From Hippasteria phrygiana (taxonomy: Eukaryota > Echinodermata > Asteroidea > Valvatida > Goniasteridae), in assembly GCA_037893225.1 (NCBI GenBank), contig JAZGUH010000152.1:62001-126000 (forward strand): a DNA stretch of 64,000 nucleotides. The letters run 5' to 3'. A program made the translations under genes and the position numbers. Below are positions 8,545 to 19,148 of the stretch, in pieces. Below the pieces are notes generated by a model. It was not told the origin of the DNA and did not search any database. It saw nothing but the letters and a program-made list of their open reading frames with translations. Numbering within the stretch: position 1 is the stretch's first letter; every line of letters starts with the position of its first letter.

Positions 8545-9864
8545 TTACCAAGGATTCCAATTTCCAAGTCCATACGTCGACTTTTTGTTATCCGTACTTT
8601 CGTCCGATTTTCTACATGATTGTCCAAAATTGGTTTTCCCTACGGGCCCTCTTTTCATCAACTCGCCCCTTTTCCCTTTTTCAATGACTGGTATAAGATC
8701 GCAAAATATGGATGGGGCATACGTTTCTTCCATTACCCGATTAATGCCAATACTGCCTTTGTATTGCCATTCCAAATACCGAACATATAGTTCGGGTTTG
8801 GAATCCAATAGTTTCAAGTAGTCTGCCAACTCTTCAATATTTTTATAATCCCCAATGTAGATGAATGAGTTAGGGGGCAATAACTCCTCATAACTCTTCC
8901 GTCTAGCACCATAAACGACGGGGACCACACCCTGCATAAGAGGTTTATGCCATACTTTCTCAGTGATATATTCCTCACATTCAGAATTCTCTAGGGATAG
9001 ATAGAACTTGTATTGGCGCAACAAGTCCACATTGCATTTAGACGACCATCTGGGCCAACACTTCAGGTTTCCGCATTGGCCGTACACGTCAACTTCAATG
9101 TACTTCTTTAGCTCCTTTACAAACGCAGTCCTCGGCCAAGAAGTATAGTTGCAATTCTTGGCCATCCATGAAATAAGCTTCGTTTTCCCCTTCAACCAAT
9201 CACCCACCGACTTTGTGTGATTTGTCATTGGTGTCCCGGGCACGTAGAACCCGAGCGGTAAGGTAATGTCGGACCCCCTGGAATAGCTCCAAACAACCTG
9301 AGATGGAAACAGGGCAACATTTTTACGGCTTCTAGTTAGAAAGGGTGTCTCCCACGTAAAGTAGATCCATTTCTGGTTAGGGTTCATACTTGCTGGAGGC
9401 AGGGTCTTGGGAATGAGACGGTTCCTGAAGTTAAAGATGACGGCATCCATGCCAGTAAACCTTTTCTTATCGTCAGCAATTGTGATCTGAATGATGCAGT
9501 CACTGGTACATGACACATTGGCCTTAACACCTGGGCCTTTGGACAGTCGCACAATGCTGCGAAGTTCAACTGCCTTCTTGGTGAGCATATTGTCTCTGTC
9601 GTACACTTGGACCTTATAATAACACTGGCCAGAATGTGGTATTTGAGATATTGATTTCAAAGTTTTGGGCTCTTTCACAAGGTGATGTGGCATTAGAATT
9701 CTGCCAGGTTTATTCCCGGAATGTGCTGAGCCGTTTGAATGCACTTCCAAATGACTGATATTGGTAACCATCATGCTTCTTAGCAATGGTTCGGAGTTGC
9801 TCAGCAGTAGAAGATACGCACCCACCAGCAGGCTAATGTTAACGATGCACAGAAATAATTCTTT
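8545..9864 (-). CDS. Alpha-1,3-fucosyltransferase (GT10), last coding exon
   Basis: GT10 enzymes are Golgi type II membrane proteins that transfer fucose from GDP-fucose to GlcNAc units of glycans. The exon opens after a splice acceptor (TTTGTTTCCAG, 9865-9870) and reads to TAA at 8545-8547. Its first residues (KELFLCIVNISLLVGAYLLLL) are hydrophobic and fit a signal-anchor. Numbering from the GTG codon at 9825, which I do not take as the start, WETP is at 158-161. WSYSRGSDITLPLG (179-192) corresponds to the family's W.YR.DSDI motif. FYLSLENSECEEYITEK (274-290) is the hallmark GDP-fucose donor motif, followed by VVPVVYG (300-306). N-glycosylation sequons lie at 22, 31, 103, 202 and 226. A polar tail of about 45 residues follows the GT domain. 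The initiator Met lies in an upstream exon I could not place. The frame is intact, so the gene is probably functional. Confidence 0.9.
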   Translation of the reverse strand, partial: KELFLCIVNISLLVGAYLLLLSNSEPLLRSMMVTNISHLEVHSNGSAHSGNKPGRILMPHHLVKEPKTLKSISQIPHSGQCYYKVQVYDRDNMLTKKAVELRSIVRLSKGPGVKANVSCTSDCIIQITIADDKKRFTGMDAVIFNFRNRLIPKTLPPASMNPNQKWIYFTWETPFLTRSRKNVALFPSQVVWSYSRGSDITLPLGFYVPGTPMTNHTKSVGDWLKGKTKLISWMAKNCNYTSWPRTAFVKELKKYIEVDVYGQCGNLKCWPRWSSKCNVDLLRQYKFYLSLENSECEEYITEKVWHKPLMQGVVPVVYGARRKSYEELLPPNSFIYIGDYKNIEELADYLKLLDSKPELYVRYLEWQYKGSIGINRVMEETYAPSIFCDLIPVIEKGKRGELMKRGPVGKTNFGQSCRKSDESTDNKKSTYGLGNWNPW

Positions 9865-9870
9865 CTGGAA
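9865..9870 (-). promoter_or_regulatory. 3' splice site of the fucosyltransferase exon
   Basis: TTCCAG on the minus strand, preceded by a T-rich stretch (ACGTTCCTGATTTG). It ends one codon before the hydrophobic segment, and the frame is open from here. Confidence 0.6.
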
Positions 9871-10232
9871 ACAAATCAGGAACGTAAAATAAGATTACTT
9901 TTTTATTATTTTTAACAAAACATCACTTTCTTAAAAACATATCGGGACCTTTTGTTTTATTGTGAATGATTTCAAGCTACATTTTGAAACATCGGGGGTA
10001 CTGTTCTCGCGCAATGCAACTATTTCCAACAATGGGTAAACACTACTTTGGTCGCTTCAATGACCTTGTATAGGCCCTACATGTAGAAACCGTGTGTACT
10101 TGTGTTTTTTTGGGATGGGGCGTAATCATACATGCAGACTATATGTTACGATTTTGAGTCAATGTGATGGAACTTTTGTTTCAGGGCCTTGGTTAACCGA
10201 TTGTTCATTTTGGTTGAACTTTTTGTTCTTTA

Positions 10233-10831
10233 CAATATGCATCCCCTTTATAGCATTCAGGTCTTACTTGCAGCCAAACTGACAATTTAGAGTCCATCCA
10301 AAAAAGAGTGTGCCGTATCATACTTGGCCCATTGTACATTCAATATGACCATGCATTAACTGTTCTTGGACTAGAAACACTAGCTAACAGAAGAATTAAT
10401 CTATGTACTACATTTGCATTAAAGGCATTTAATACCAACATTTGTAATAGATGGTTTATTAAATCGAAAAATACACATACAATGAATCTCAGATCCAACA
10501 GAACACTTCAAGAATTTTCATCAAAAATTAAGCGTTTTTTATCAATAGCCCGGTCCCATATTTTGCTATACTTGTGAATTTATCCACCCTATCCCCACCG
10601 CTCATTTCCAAGTAATTTTGTTAGTTTATGTGTATTGTTTTCTTGTGTGTGTGTTAAGTACAATCATATATATATATTATTTTGTTGATGTTTGTAATTT
10701 CTATAATTTTATGTTTGTTTAATTGTATAACGTTTTAACTTCATTGTCTGTAATAACTGTTTTTAATTCAGCCTTCAGGCTGCTATGACAGTTTTAATAA
10801 ACCAGTAATAATAATAATAATAATAATAAAA
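10233..10831 (+). mobile_element. 5'-truncated non-LTR retrotransposon insertion
   Basis: The body ends in a 3' UTR with GCCTTCAGGCTGCTATGACA, AATAAACC and an (AAT)n tail at 10806-10829. Comparison with the uninterrupted paralogue at 14568-15062 places the insertion between TTCTTTACAA and AGTGCTTTT. A few bases of the target (GATTA) appear to be lost. No target duplication is visible. Confidence 0.8.
10280..10577 (+). pseudogene. RT C-terminal tail of a non-LTR element
   Basis: About 99 codons open from before 10280 (DNLESIQKRVCRIILG) to TGA at 10575-10577. The SIQKRVCRIILG...YDHALTVLGLETLANRRINLC pattern is the standard region just after the thumb of jockey/CR1/L2-type reverse transcriptases. 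All catalytic parts are missing, so this is a dead 5' truncation. Confidence 0.75.
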
Positions 10832-10859
10832 AGTGCTTTTTAGATTTTGAAAATAGCAA

Positions 10860-11770
10860 GAAAGAAAGAACCGGTGTGTGCAGGCAAAATTCAAGGAATG
10901 ATCAGTTTATCTTATTTGTTTTGATCAATGCAGGAAAAGGCCGCAGTGAGTCAACATTCGTTTAGGGGAGAGGGAGGGTGGGGGTTGTTAAAGGCACCAA
11001 CAAAATCATTACTCTTTCTCTTTCCATTCTTTTTATTTGTGGGAAAGGTTGGAGGAAGAAAGATTCTGTTGAGCAAAGTCTCGTGATCGGTTTATACGTA
11101 AGTGACTGGTCTTGCAGAAATTGTTTTTGTATATTTACGCATAGGTTGGTGGGTATGCCAGCCGTGTGGATGTGTGACTGACCCACCCGAGGCGTAATTT
11201 CTTTCTTCTTTTAAGGTGGAATACGCTTCGACGAGGGAGTCAGTTTTAGCATGGAGGTATTAAAAGGATACCTCCATGGTTTATTTAGCCACTATTTCTG
11301 CAAGATAACAGTCCCGATATGTGCTGGCTACGTTAGAAGAATAATCAGTGGATTCTTTGATGGATCATTCCAAGAAGTAGCCGCAGCGAGTCCGAACTTC
11401 TCAGGGGGAAGGGGAGGGATTTGTAAAGTCATCATCAACAAAGCCGATCCTCATTCTTCATTGTTAAAAAAACACAAAAAACAAACAAAAACACTGTAAA
11501 ACATTGGTGAAGTTGGAGGATGAACGAATCTGCTGGTGATGCTCTCCTATTTAATAATTTTATATTGGTGACTGGTCTGCAGAAACTGTTTTTGTGTATC
11601 TATACGATTCCGCTGGTTGGTATGCCAGCCGTGTGGCTGTATAACCGACTCACCCCCAGAGCGTGGTTATTAATCCTTTCTTATCTGTGGAGCACGCCTC
11701 TCGGGAGTCGGTTTATGGCCACTGTTTTTGCTATACCCAGCACGATATGGGGCAGAGGGGTACCCCCCTT
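10860..11770 (+). repeat. Diverged tandem repeat, about 430 bp unit
   Basis: Two units align by eye. GTGACTGGTCTTGCAGAAA..TGTTTTTGTAT..GGTATGCCAGCCGTGTGG (11101-11170) recurs at 11567-11636. AATGATCAGT..CCGCAGTGAGTC (10895-10950) recurs as AATAATCAGT..CCGCAGCGAGTC (11338-11391). Divergence is high. Only the first unit has the inverted paralogue at 14.6 kb. Confidence 0.55.
11250..11278. repeat. Hairpin with perfect 11-bp stem
   Basis: CATGGAGGTAT / ATACCTCCATG around a 7-nt loop, inside the 430-bp repeat. Confidence 0.5.
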
Positions 11771-11928
11771 TTTGTCCCTATACCCTATACACTCTCCAGA
11801 CTATTGTTACCTAACACATCCCCCCTAGACTTCTGAAAAGAATTCCCAAGATTCCGGGAACACAATGACCAACACAAAAGAGGGGGGGGGGGGGGGGGGG
11901 GGGTTCGCTCTGCCCCATATCGTGCATC
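11740..11928. mobile_element. MITE with 18-bp TIR and internal poly-G
   Basis: GCACGATATGGGGCAGAG at the left is perfectly mirrored by CTCTGCCCCATATCGTGC at the right. Inside is a run of about 22 G (11882-11903) preceded by GGAACACAATGACCAACAC. The same interior occurs reversed at about 34025-34075, and the TIR occurs at 19503-19525 (GATGCACAATATGGGGCAGAG). No coding content. Confidence 0.7.
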
Positions 11929-11929
11929 A

Positions 11930-12335
11930 TATGGTTTTTGCAGGGTGTCAGTCAGCGGGTTAGTTTCGTGGCACTGTCAATACACCAAACGTCCGGTGGC
12001 CAATTATTTATGTCTTTCCCAGAGAGCGGGAGTTTCAAGAATTCGTCTCTGGTCTTGGCCACGCCAGGACATGTTTCTCCGTAACAACATATGGCTTCTT
12101 GTTATAGTTTACTCAATGACTTATTTTTACTGGTGAAAATATGCTGCGCCCCATGCTTTTCTTTTTTGGAGAGGGGTAGCAAAGCATATTTTCTGTGCTT
12201 TTTTCGCACTTCATCAGTCACCATCTTTTCCGTTTTTTCCTTTTGTATGCACGCTCATGATAGCAGAGAAATCTTGCACATTTCAGCCATTCTTTTTAGA
12301 TGATCGAAGCAAGGGGATTTAGACACATATTTTAT
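11930..12335. other. Unassigned
   Basis: No recognised gene. The short open frames have no family signature. Confidence 0.3.
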
Positions 12336-13936
12336 TTTAAAGGAAACATGATTTAGGATATATATTGCATTATTCCTGCTTAAAACAATAAAGTATTATC
12401 TTGACAATGATATTTTGTGTCCAGAGACAATTATTTCCCAGATTATGAGAAAACAATTTTTGAAAATGTTTGTCCAAGCTACTCCGCCCCCTGAGTGGGA
12501 CCCTTATTAACATAAGTGTGTGACGTAGATCGAGGCACATTACCCATTCATCACGGTTATGCATTGTGTGTACATTGTACGAAGAAAATTCTTCGTCCAA
12601 AATCTAAGCAAAATATAGTGTTTTTCGGCCATGCCGACAAGGTGTGTGGCAGCTGGGTGCAGCAAAACAACGACGGGTGGAGTAAGCCTTCATTTATTTC
12701 CAACTGAAGCGAAATATCTGAGAATTTGGACGGCGAAAGTGAAGGTGACAAGAGCAAAGAGGTCCGGCCCCAGCAGCTTTTCAGCGTTATGTAGCGACCA
12801 CTTTGAGCCGTCGTGTTTCGATACTGGTATTTTCAAATCCTTTGGGATGACCATTAAAAATATGCTCAAGTCCACTGCCATCCCAACAAAGTTCCCAGAT
12901 GTAAGTGTAAGGATATGGGGTTTTAATGAATAATTCATTAGGGAGCATGCATGATGCAGTGACTATTTAGTGCAGTTCATTTCAGTGTACATACCCCCGC
13001 TAATTTAACGATCCTAGTGAGCAAGTTTGAACCTTTTTTTTATAGATATCATGTTATTTGATAACGGCATCTAAAGAATGATTATTTTTAATGGCTTTTC
13101 ATCATCATCGTCAAAGTAATTAAAGCAAATGCTTATTCTTAGTTCATTTTTACGAAGAACGAGGGGTTATACTCAATGTGGGAAGAGCGCTCACATGTTT
13201 TGGTCTTTTTACAAGCGTGCCTTGAAACTCGCCAGACTGAGCCGATCCTTGCCTGAAAATCAGCCACTTTTCTCCCATTTTGGGGCATAGCTGAGACTTG
13301 CTAAGCTACGATACAAGCCTAACCGTTGTTGTACAACACAAACATACAGTACAGGGCCTTTCTTTTGTATCAGGGGTCTTTGTCTCCTCCATTGTCTTTG
13401 TCTTCATCTTTGGATTATTTTGTATTCCTACCTGGTCATCCCGTTAAGCGAGATTTTGTCGTATAGACAACTGGAGAATGTGAATTAAATCAAATCAACT
13501 CTAATCAGTTTAAACAACAGTCTGAGTGTTGAAGGTTTCCTTTCTACCCTACTCATCTTCACGAGAGTGAATCTGACGGCCCATTCCCCGAGGAGCCTTC
13601 GCTAAAAGGGAGAAAATCAGGGTAAGTTCGATGTTAGTTGTTGTTGCAACTTATGAAATTGCACGTGTAGACCTAGTGTGTGTATATGGGCCGGGTCCAG
13701 ACTATCGAGTCGATCCATGAATTTCGGTGCCTCGGTCTACGTCACGAACAGCGCCCTCAATTTGAGTCTCAACAAATTTAAAAAAAGGGGGGGGGGCAAT
13801 TTTTGAGCGGCAAATAATCACACTAAAACTTCGCTTGAACCAGTTTGGCTTTTAATTCACATTAAATACATATAAATGAATTTATTTATGAAATATAATG
13901 TGATCCGGTCAATTTGAGAAGCATGGTTCCTTTAAG
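12336..13936 (+). mobile_element. P-like THAP element, copy 3 (expanded)
   Basis: Same ends as copies 1 and 2 (TTTTAAAGGAAACATG and CATGGTTCCTTTAAG) and the same flanking homology. About 675 bp (12902-13576) replaces a stretch of roughly 35 bp that joins the THAP domain to the GGCCCATTCCCC block in copies 1 and 2. That insert matches nothing else in the window. Confidence 0.65.
12631..12933 (+). CDS. THAP-domain ORF of copy 3
   Basis: A 100-residue frame nearly identical to copy 1 over residues 1-91, with C5, C10, C54, H57, W34 and the AIPTKF box intact (THAP C2CH DNA-binding domain). After PDV it enters the inserted stretch and ends after eight more residues. GATGTAAGTG at 12898-12907 is a plausible splice donor at that point. 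The original AGG/GTAAGT donor survives isolated at 13619-13627. Either a truncated THAP protein or an exon with a relocated donor; the sequence alone does not decide. Confidence 0.5.
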   Translation: MPTRCVAAGCSKTTTGGVSLHLFPTEAKYLRIWTAKVKVTRAKRSGPSSFSALCSDHFEPSCFDTGIFKSFGMTIKNMLKSTAIPTKFPDVSVRIWGFNE

Positions 13937-14028
13937 GTTTGAAATCCCCTGCTTTAATACTGATCATTATTTTGTTCTTCTAGTAGTCCTAACAGGATTT
14001 GAACATTCTCCTCATCCAGATTTTTTTC

Positions 14029-14571
14029 TTAGTCGGATTGTGGAGGTGTTCTTATCCTAGACCGAACCAGGTCATCTTTTATGTTTTTATGCCGTTTGTA
14101 TGCCAAGATGGGTTGGGTTTCGAATATCGCATTCAGATATTCATTTTCGCTTATTAAATGCCAATGTTTTAGCAGGGCTCGTTGGAGAGCTGGGTGTTCT
14201 ATGTGTGGGTAGTATGGTAGGATGAAAAAAGCGGGATGTTTTTTCTCGTTTTTGTGACGCTTAGAGTTCACGGGAGTCTCGCGTATTTGAGGAAGGAGGG
14301 CTAAATCTTCTTTTTTGTATCCGCGTTTTTGAAGTTTGTCTCTGAAGAATTTAACCTTCCTTAAAATCTTCTGAGTGTGTACATATGTGGTTATATCTCG
14401 CTGTTTCTCCCGGTGTGCTGAATCTCGAGCCAGATACTGAAATGTGTCAGTCTTTTTGGTAGCTACTCGAGAATCCAGTTTCCCTATATTTTTTAAGCCG
14501 TTTTTGCCTTTGTAGATGACGAGGTCAAGAAAGGTGACTTGGCGATTTGAGATTTCAGACGTGAACTTCAG
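14029..14571 (-). pseudogene. Penelope-like RT C-terminal fragment
   Basis: About 180 codons open on the minus strand, ending in TAA at 14029-14031. Reading order: QVTFLDLVIYKG, then LDSRVATKKTDTFQYLARDSAHR, then ILRKVKFFRDKLQKRGY, then FILPYYPHIEHPALQRALLKHW and PILAYKRHKNIKDDLVRSRI. These fit the end of the palm and the thumb of Penelope-like reverse transcriptases (FLD, KPTDTFQYL.SSHP, LPY.P, A.RR..NLKD.LVRS). The catalytic palm motifs and the GIY-YIG endonuclease are absent. The fragment abuts the dispersed repeat at 14568, so it is truncated at that junction. Confidence 0.7.
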
Positions 14572-15062
14572 TCACACACCCACACGGCTGGCATACCCAC
14601 CAACCTATTCGTAAATATACAAAAACAATTTCCGCAAGACCAGTCACTTACGTATAAACCGATCACGAGACTTCGCTCAACAGAATCTTTCGTCCTCCAA
14701 CCTTTCCCACAAAAAAAAGGAATGGAAAGAGATATTTTGTTGGTGTCTTTAACAACCCCCACCCTCCCTCTCCCCTAAACAATTTTTGACTCACTGCGGC
14801 TATTTCCTGAGATAATCAAAAAAATAGATAAACTGATCATTCCTTGAATTTTGCCTGCACACACCGGTTCTTTCTTGCTTGCTATTTTCAAAATTTGAAA
14901 AGCACTTAATCTTGTAAAGAACAAAAAGTTCAACCAAAATGAACAATCGGTTAACCAAGGCCCTGAAACAAAAGTTCCATCACATTGACTCAAAATCGTA
15001 ACATATAGTCTGCATGTATGATTACGCCCCCTCCCAATAGACACAACGCAGGAAAATGACAT
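14568..15062 (-). repeat. Long dispersed repeat, minus copy (uninterrupted)
   Basis: Reverse complement of 10105-11190 without the retroelement, so it preserves the pre-insertion sequence. One end abuts the Penelope fragment. Confidence 0.75.
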
Positions 15063-15069
15063 CAGCGAA

Positions 15070-17970
15070 GACTTTACACAAAGCTCAGTCTCCGTCTTGC
15101 GTTAATCAAGCCCAATTCCTTATAATTCTTTGTAACCCAAATCATATGCGTTGAAAGTCACAAATTTCAGAGTTAGATTTTCAGACTTCTTTTGTCCAAA
15201 AAAATCAGGAATCTTATCTTTGAGAATCACAAAAAATGTAATGATGAAATAATAATAGTTCGACTTACAGTTCCGGCCATTTCTTCAAGTAAGCTCGAAA
15301 ATAGGTTTCTCCAAAAGAGGACTTCAGTATTTCCTATCTATAATCAATAAGAAAATATAATTCTTCATTAGAAATAAAATTCGGAACTCACGTGCAGATT
15401 TTGAAATTCTTACAAAAATTACAGCCATCAAAACAATGCCATCCCAATCATTGAAAATTTCCTAGCCTTGTGAGATTTTCCTATACTTTTTTGTAGGCCC
15501 TATGGCACTTCAAAACCCTTCAGATATCCTCATGTTAACTATACAGTGTAGAGTATATAGGGATTCCTGGGTTAATCTTAATAATTGTTATCTCATGTTA
15601 CCCCATGTTGTTATTATCAATTTACCGTTCTCCTGTTTATTCACTTCACTGTATAACCGATGCCGCACGACCAGTCACAAATACTTACTGGAGTTCACAC
15701 ACGAAAACAAAATGAACTTTGAGCTGGTTGTAACTTCTTACACGTAGTTCATGTGTGACATAAAATTTGAAGTTGGGCACTTTTTTTGTTTAAAATTTAA
15801 ATGAGTAACAACACTAGTTATTTTTTTTCAGTCTGTGCTGTCAATTATTCACTTGTCATGTACTGTACGGTAACCGTACCATGATTTTCATTGCTTTTAT
15901 TTCACAGAATAATGAGATTGTTGTTTGTCATAAACTCCCTTATTTTAAACGCTCATGATTATAGACTGGTGTTATGATAGTTTAAAAGAGGATTAATAAG
16001 TCTAAGTAGTGATTTTTGCGAGATGATTTATGGAGCACTGTGGCTAATGCACGAGGGTTTGCGTAGCCCACGTTTGTACCGATGGCATGCATATAGCTAG
16101 TCTATGGAATAGGCGCTCGTGCAATGCATGCAACATCTGATACTCAGTCTAGCATAATTATAGCGTGACCATGTGCGGTGCATGCATGCGCTGCAGGCTC
16201 GTCGTTCTTTTCAACTGATTATACACCCACAATTTTGTGTTTCTTTTTACAAAAGTGTTAATGTCCGTAAGTCTTATTAATTTAAGTCAAGTCAAATCAA
16301 ATCGCAAGTCATGTTCCTTCTAGTCCAGTCAAGTCAAGTCCTAAGCCAAACAAATCGCGACTCGAGTACAATTCAGCGACTCGATCGAGTCAACAAGGGC
16401 TAGGGGGCGCAGCGCCATTAGCGCGCGCACATAACTTAATGCATTCGATGGCCATTCAATTTCAGCAAACCTGCGGGGTAAAAGAAAATATCGCCGATTA
16501 TTTTAAAGAAAAATGTAGGTTAAGAAGAAAATCGCTGATTTTTAAAACCATCAGCGATATTTAGATATTTTTTTAAAAGTAGGCGATTTCGATATTTTTT
16601 TTCAAATATCGTATCGTCGCGATTTTATCGTATCGTCCAGCGCTTGGGCCTATACATATTAGTGTACAGCTAGACGCAAACAGTCCGCCCGCGAAGAGCA
16701 TAGAACAGAACACGCAAACGAGCTATCCAAACATGCACACCGCGAGACCAGCTTGAGCTCGATGGCGCGCTTGCATCGCCGGTCGGCTGCGCGCTGTCCA
16801 CAAATCACGCAATAATAGCCCCGTATATATCGCTGAGCGCTATATTCTTCACACTTTAGGCTACAGTGCGTACATGGCCCTATACACCTATGAGTTCAAA
16901 TGAGCTAAAATTGTCGGTCATTTTTTTGGTAGCGGGAATTTAGTTGAAAAAAATATGGAATGAAAAACTTATCAGTCTGAAGAAAACTATAGACTCCTGG
17001 GATCATATTGAAGTTGGAGGATTCAGGACTTATAGGGTAAATGGAGACGGTTTCCCTTTTTTTTTGCTAGGAATAACTTCTTTCTAATTAATACATGTTG
17101 CACATTTGTTGATATACAAATGTTTCAATTTCCTTTAACATGATCTTGTACAAACCTTTGTAAAACGACAGTCATGCATTATTATATAGAATAAACTGCA
17201 TCTGTGAAAATTCCATGCTCTGTCATGAGCCTGGTATTTTTTATACTAGCCATGTACCACACACACAAACAAATCCAATATTATTCAGCGAGTAGGCCTC
17301 GTACATGTATAACCAATATTAAATTGAATGAATTTGAAGTTCACCGATTTCGTAGTTCGGCCAACAAATAATACCAATAACACTTAATAACACATAATAA
17401 TAACACTTAATAACAGAAAATAATTTTTAAATAATAGAAGAAAAAAAAAGCAAAAAAAAAGAAGCTATAGCCACTATGCCCCTGCAACCGTATATCCCGT
17501 TGTGGAGTTTGATTGCAGTATACAGATACAGATACATAACAGTAAAATTATGTCAATGAGATATTATAGGAATTCCGCAAGTATTTCCTGCAGTGTCCTG
17601 TCGATACTCTTGTGCCGTTGGTTGCACAATCCAAGACATGTCGATGAAACTGACAATGCATAATTTATCATTTGGAAAGTCAAATTTAATAGGCCTACTT
17701 ACAAAAGTGGATGCTGTTATCCGGTAAATCCGTCCTGTAATTACATTTATGCCGTTTGATTTCCAGTGCGTCTGTTTGTCACAGTCCACAAAATGTAAAA
17801 ATAACTGGTAAATATGCTACGGTAAAGTTTCCTACTCAGATATAGCCCTCCAGACTACTACTGCGTCACAGCGCGACACGTACACAGTTACTGTCTACAG
17901 CCTCGCATTTGTTGGTGTGGCACGAAATATCAGTCCGCCAGTCAGTAAGACCACGTCAAAATGTATTTGA
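15070..17970. other. Unassigned intergenic region
   Basis: No convincing gene. Seen: repeated AAGTCAAGTCAAATC words (16285-16340), an ATCGCTGAT/ATCAGCGAT inverted pair inside an AT-rich stretch (16480-16640), a GC-richer part (16660-16850) and AATAACACTTAATAACA repeats (17376-17425). The 78-codon minus frame at 17553-17789 shows no family signature. The segment near 16100-16160 (TAGTCTATGGAAT..CGCTCGTGCAA..CTGATACTCAGTCT) recurs in pieces at 30750-30780 and 31250-31285. Confidence 0.4.
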
Positions 17971-18206
17971 TAGAGGAATTTCACATTGGCCCCTTCTGCG
18001 CACTTTCGGGTTGAAAGCGAGAATGTCAGTGGCAAACAAAACAACGCTTTTCAGCATATTTATTCATGCATGAATGAATCAGGCCATAAAAGGAAGCGCA
18101 GGCGCACGATCAGCATAAAGTTGTTTGCTGTGACATTGGGATCCTCGTTTTCAAACGCGGAAGTGCGCAGATCGGAGCTAAACTCGTCGTTGTGGGATTC
18201 CTCTAT
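17971..18206 (+). mobile_element. Short TIR element (MITE), family 1, copy 2
   Basis: Opposite orientation to 1352-1586. Ends TAGAGGAATTTCACATTGG and GTTGTGGGATTCCTCTA. The CTGCGCACTT / AAGTGCGCAG words form the subterminal inverted repeat. Confidence 0.7.
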
Positions 18207-18258
18207 TGGACGAAACTCGGTCAACGGGGCGAATGTATCGAATCAGCAAAGACTTACT

Positions 18259-18304
18259 AAAATTCTCCTTGCGCAGATCAATGGATTTGCATAAGGAGAA
18301 TTTT
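18259..18304. repeat. Hairpin, 12-bp perfect stem
   Basis: AAAATTCTCCTT / AAGGAGAATTTT separated by 22 nt, just after the MITE. Confidence 0.4.
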
Positions 18305-18309
18305 TAGCG

Positions 18310-19148
18310 CATTATTGCCAATCATTCTTTATTTCCAAAGAACAAAATTGCATTTAAATTGTACATGAATGTATGAGTTATTATCAGCATTATTATCGGC
18401 CTGGGTCATTATCAGCGTCCAGGCCCCAATGCGATTTTAAAGGTACACACCGGCCTCTTGGGCGATTATTGGGCAATTTTTGGGCGATTTTAGGCGCTAA
18501 ATTAGATTCCACCATGACTGAAAGGGTTTTCTTCATTAGAATATAAAGGTCCAATCGCGACAACTTGAAATTTTCCCGTTTTCGTGTAATTTAAAAAAGA
18601 AAAATTAGTCACGTGACTTTCTTGCACCAAATTTTGGTTCATAAAACTCACGTGATCACTTAGGGCTAGTTTTACTTCCAGCCGTAAAACCTTTCAATAA
18701 CTGAACCAAATTCCAGTATAATTTAACCATAATAATCATGACTATTTTTCCAAACTGTACCTATTGTTTAATTGTTAATTATACTTCAATTTGGCGAAAT
18801 TTTGGCGAAAGTCGTAACACTTTTCCCAAAGACCGGGCGACGGACCCAAGTTTCACGAGACACGGCGTGGGACCAGCGCGGCATAGCACCCGCGGCCGGC
18901 GGGGCGAAGACCCAGCACAGCTGCCGCATAAATCTATCAACGCTGCACTCTACTGCACTGTGCATCGGTACGGTGATCATGGTACTGGCGCCGGCTGTGT
19001 GTAGCCTACTACTGGTCGGCGGCTTGCGTCGACGCGTCGCAGAGCTGGTATCAGCACTGCAGGCATGGCACCCCGTTGAATTAGGCATGATCCCCGTCGT
19101 TGACACATGCAAATTGCAGTTTTACTCCTAAATCTGTGAAACAGCGAA
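18310..19148. other. Non-coding; GC-rich block upstream of a small ORF
   Basis: 18310-18830 is AT-rich with three GGGCGATT words (18459-18495) and CACGTGA words. 18830-19080 is clearly more GC-rich and CpG-rich (GCGGCCGGCGGGGCGAAGAC) and could be a promoter or 5' UTR for the ORF at 19149. Overlapping frames on both strands here have no recognisable content. Confidence 0.35.

Larger units (their letters stand above)
10105..11190 (+). repeat. Long dispersed repeat, plus copy, split by a retroelement
   Basis: 10105-10232 and about 10832-11190 match, in order, the reverse complement of 14568-15062. Shared words include GGGCCTTGGTTAACCGATTG, CACACACCGGTTCTTTC (as complement), and GGTATGCCAGCCGTGTGG. 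The plus copy is interrupted after TTCTTTACAA by a non-LTR insertion that the minus copy lacks. Function unknown. Confidence 0.75.

Noticed and set aside
9825..9825. GTG at 9825 as the start of the fucosyltransferase
   Set aside because: A non-ATG start is not expected in an animal gene, and the frame continues upstream through a hydrophobic segment to a splice acceptor.
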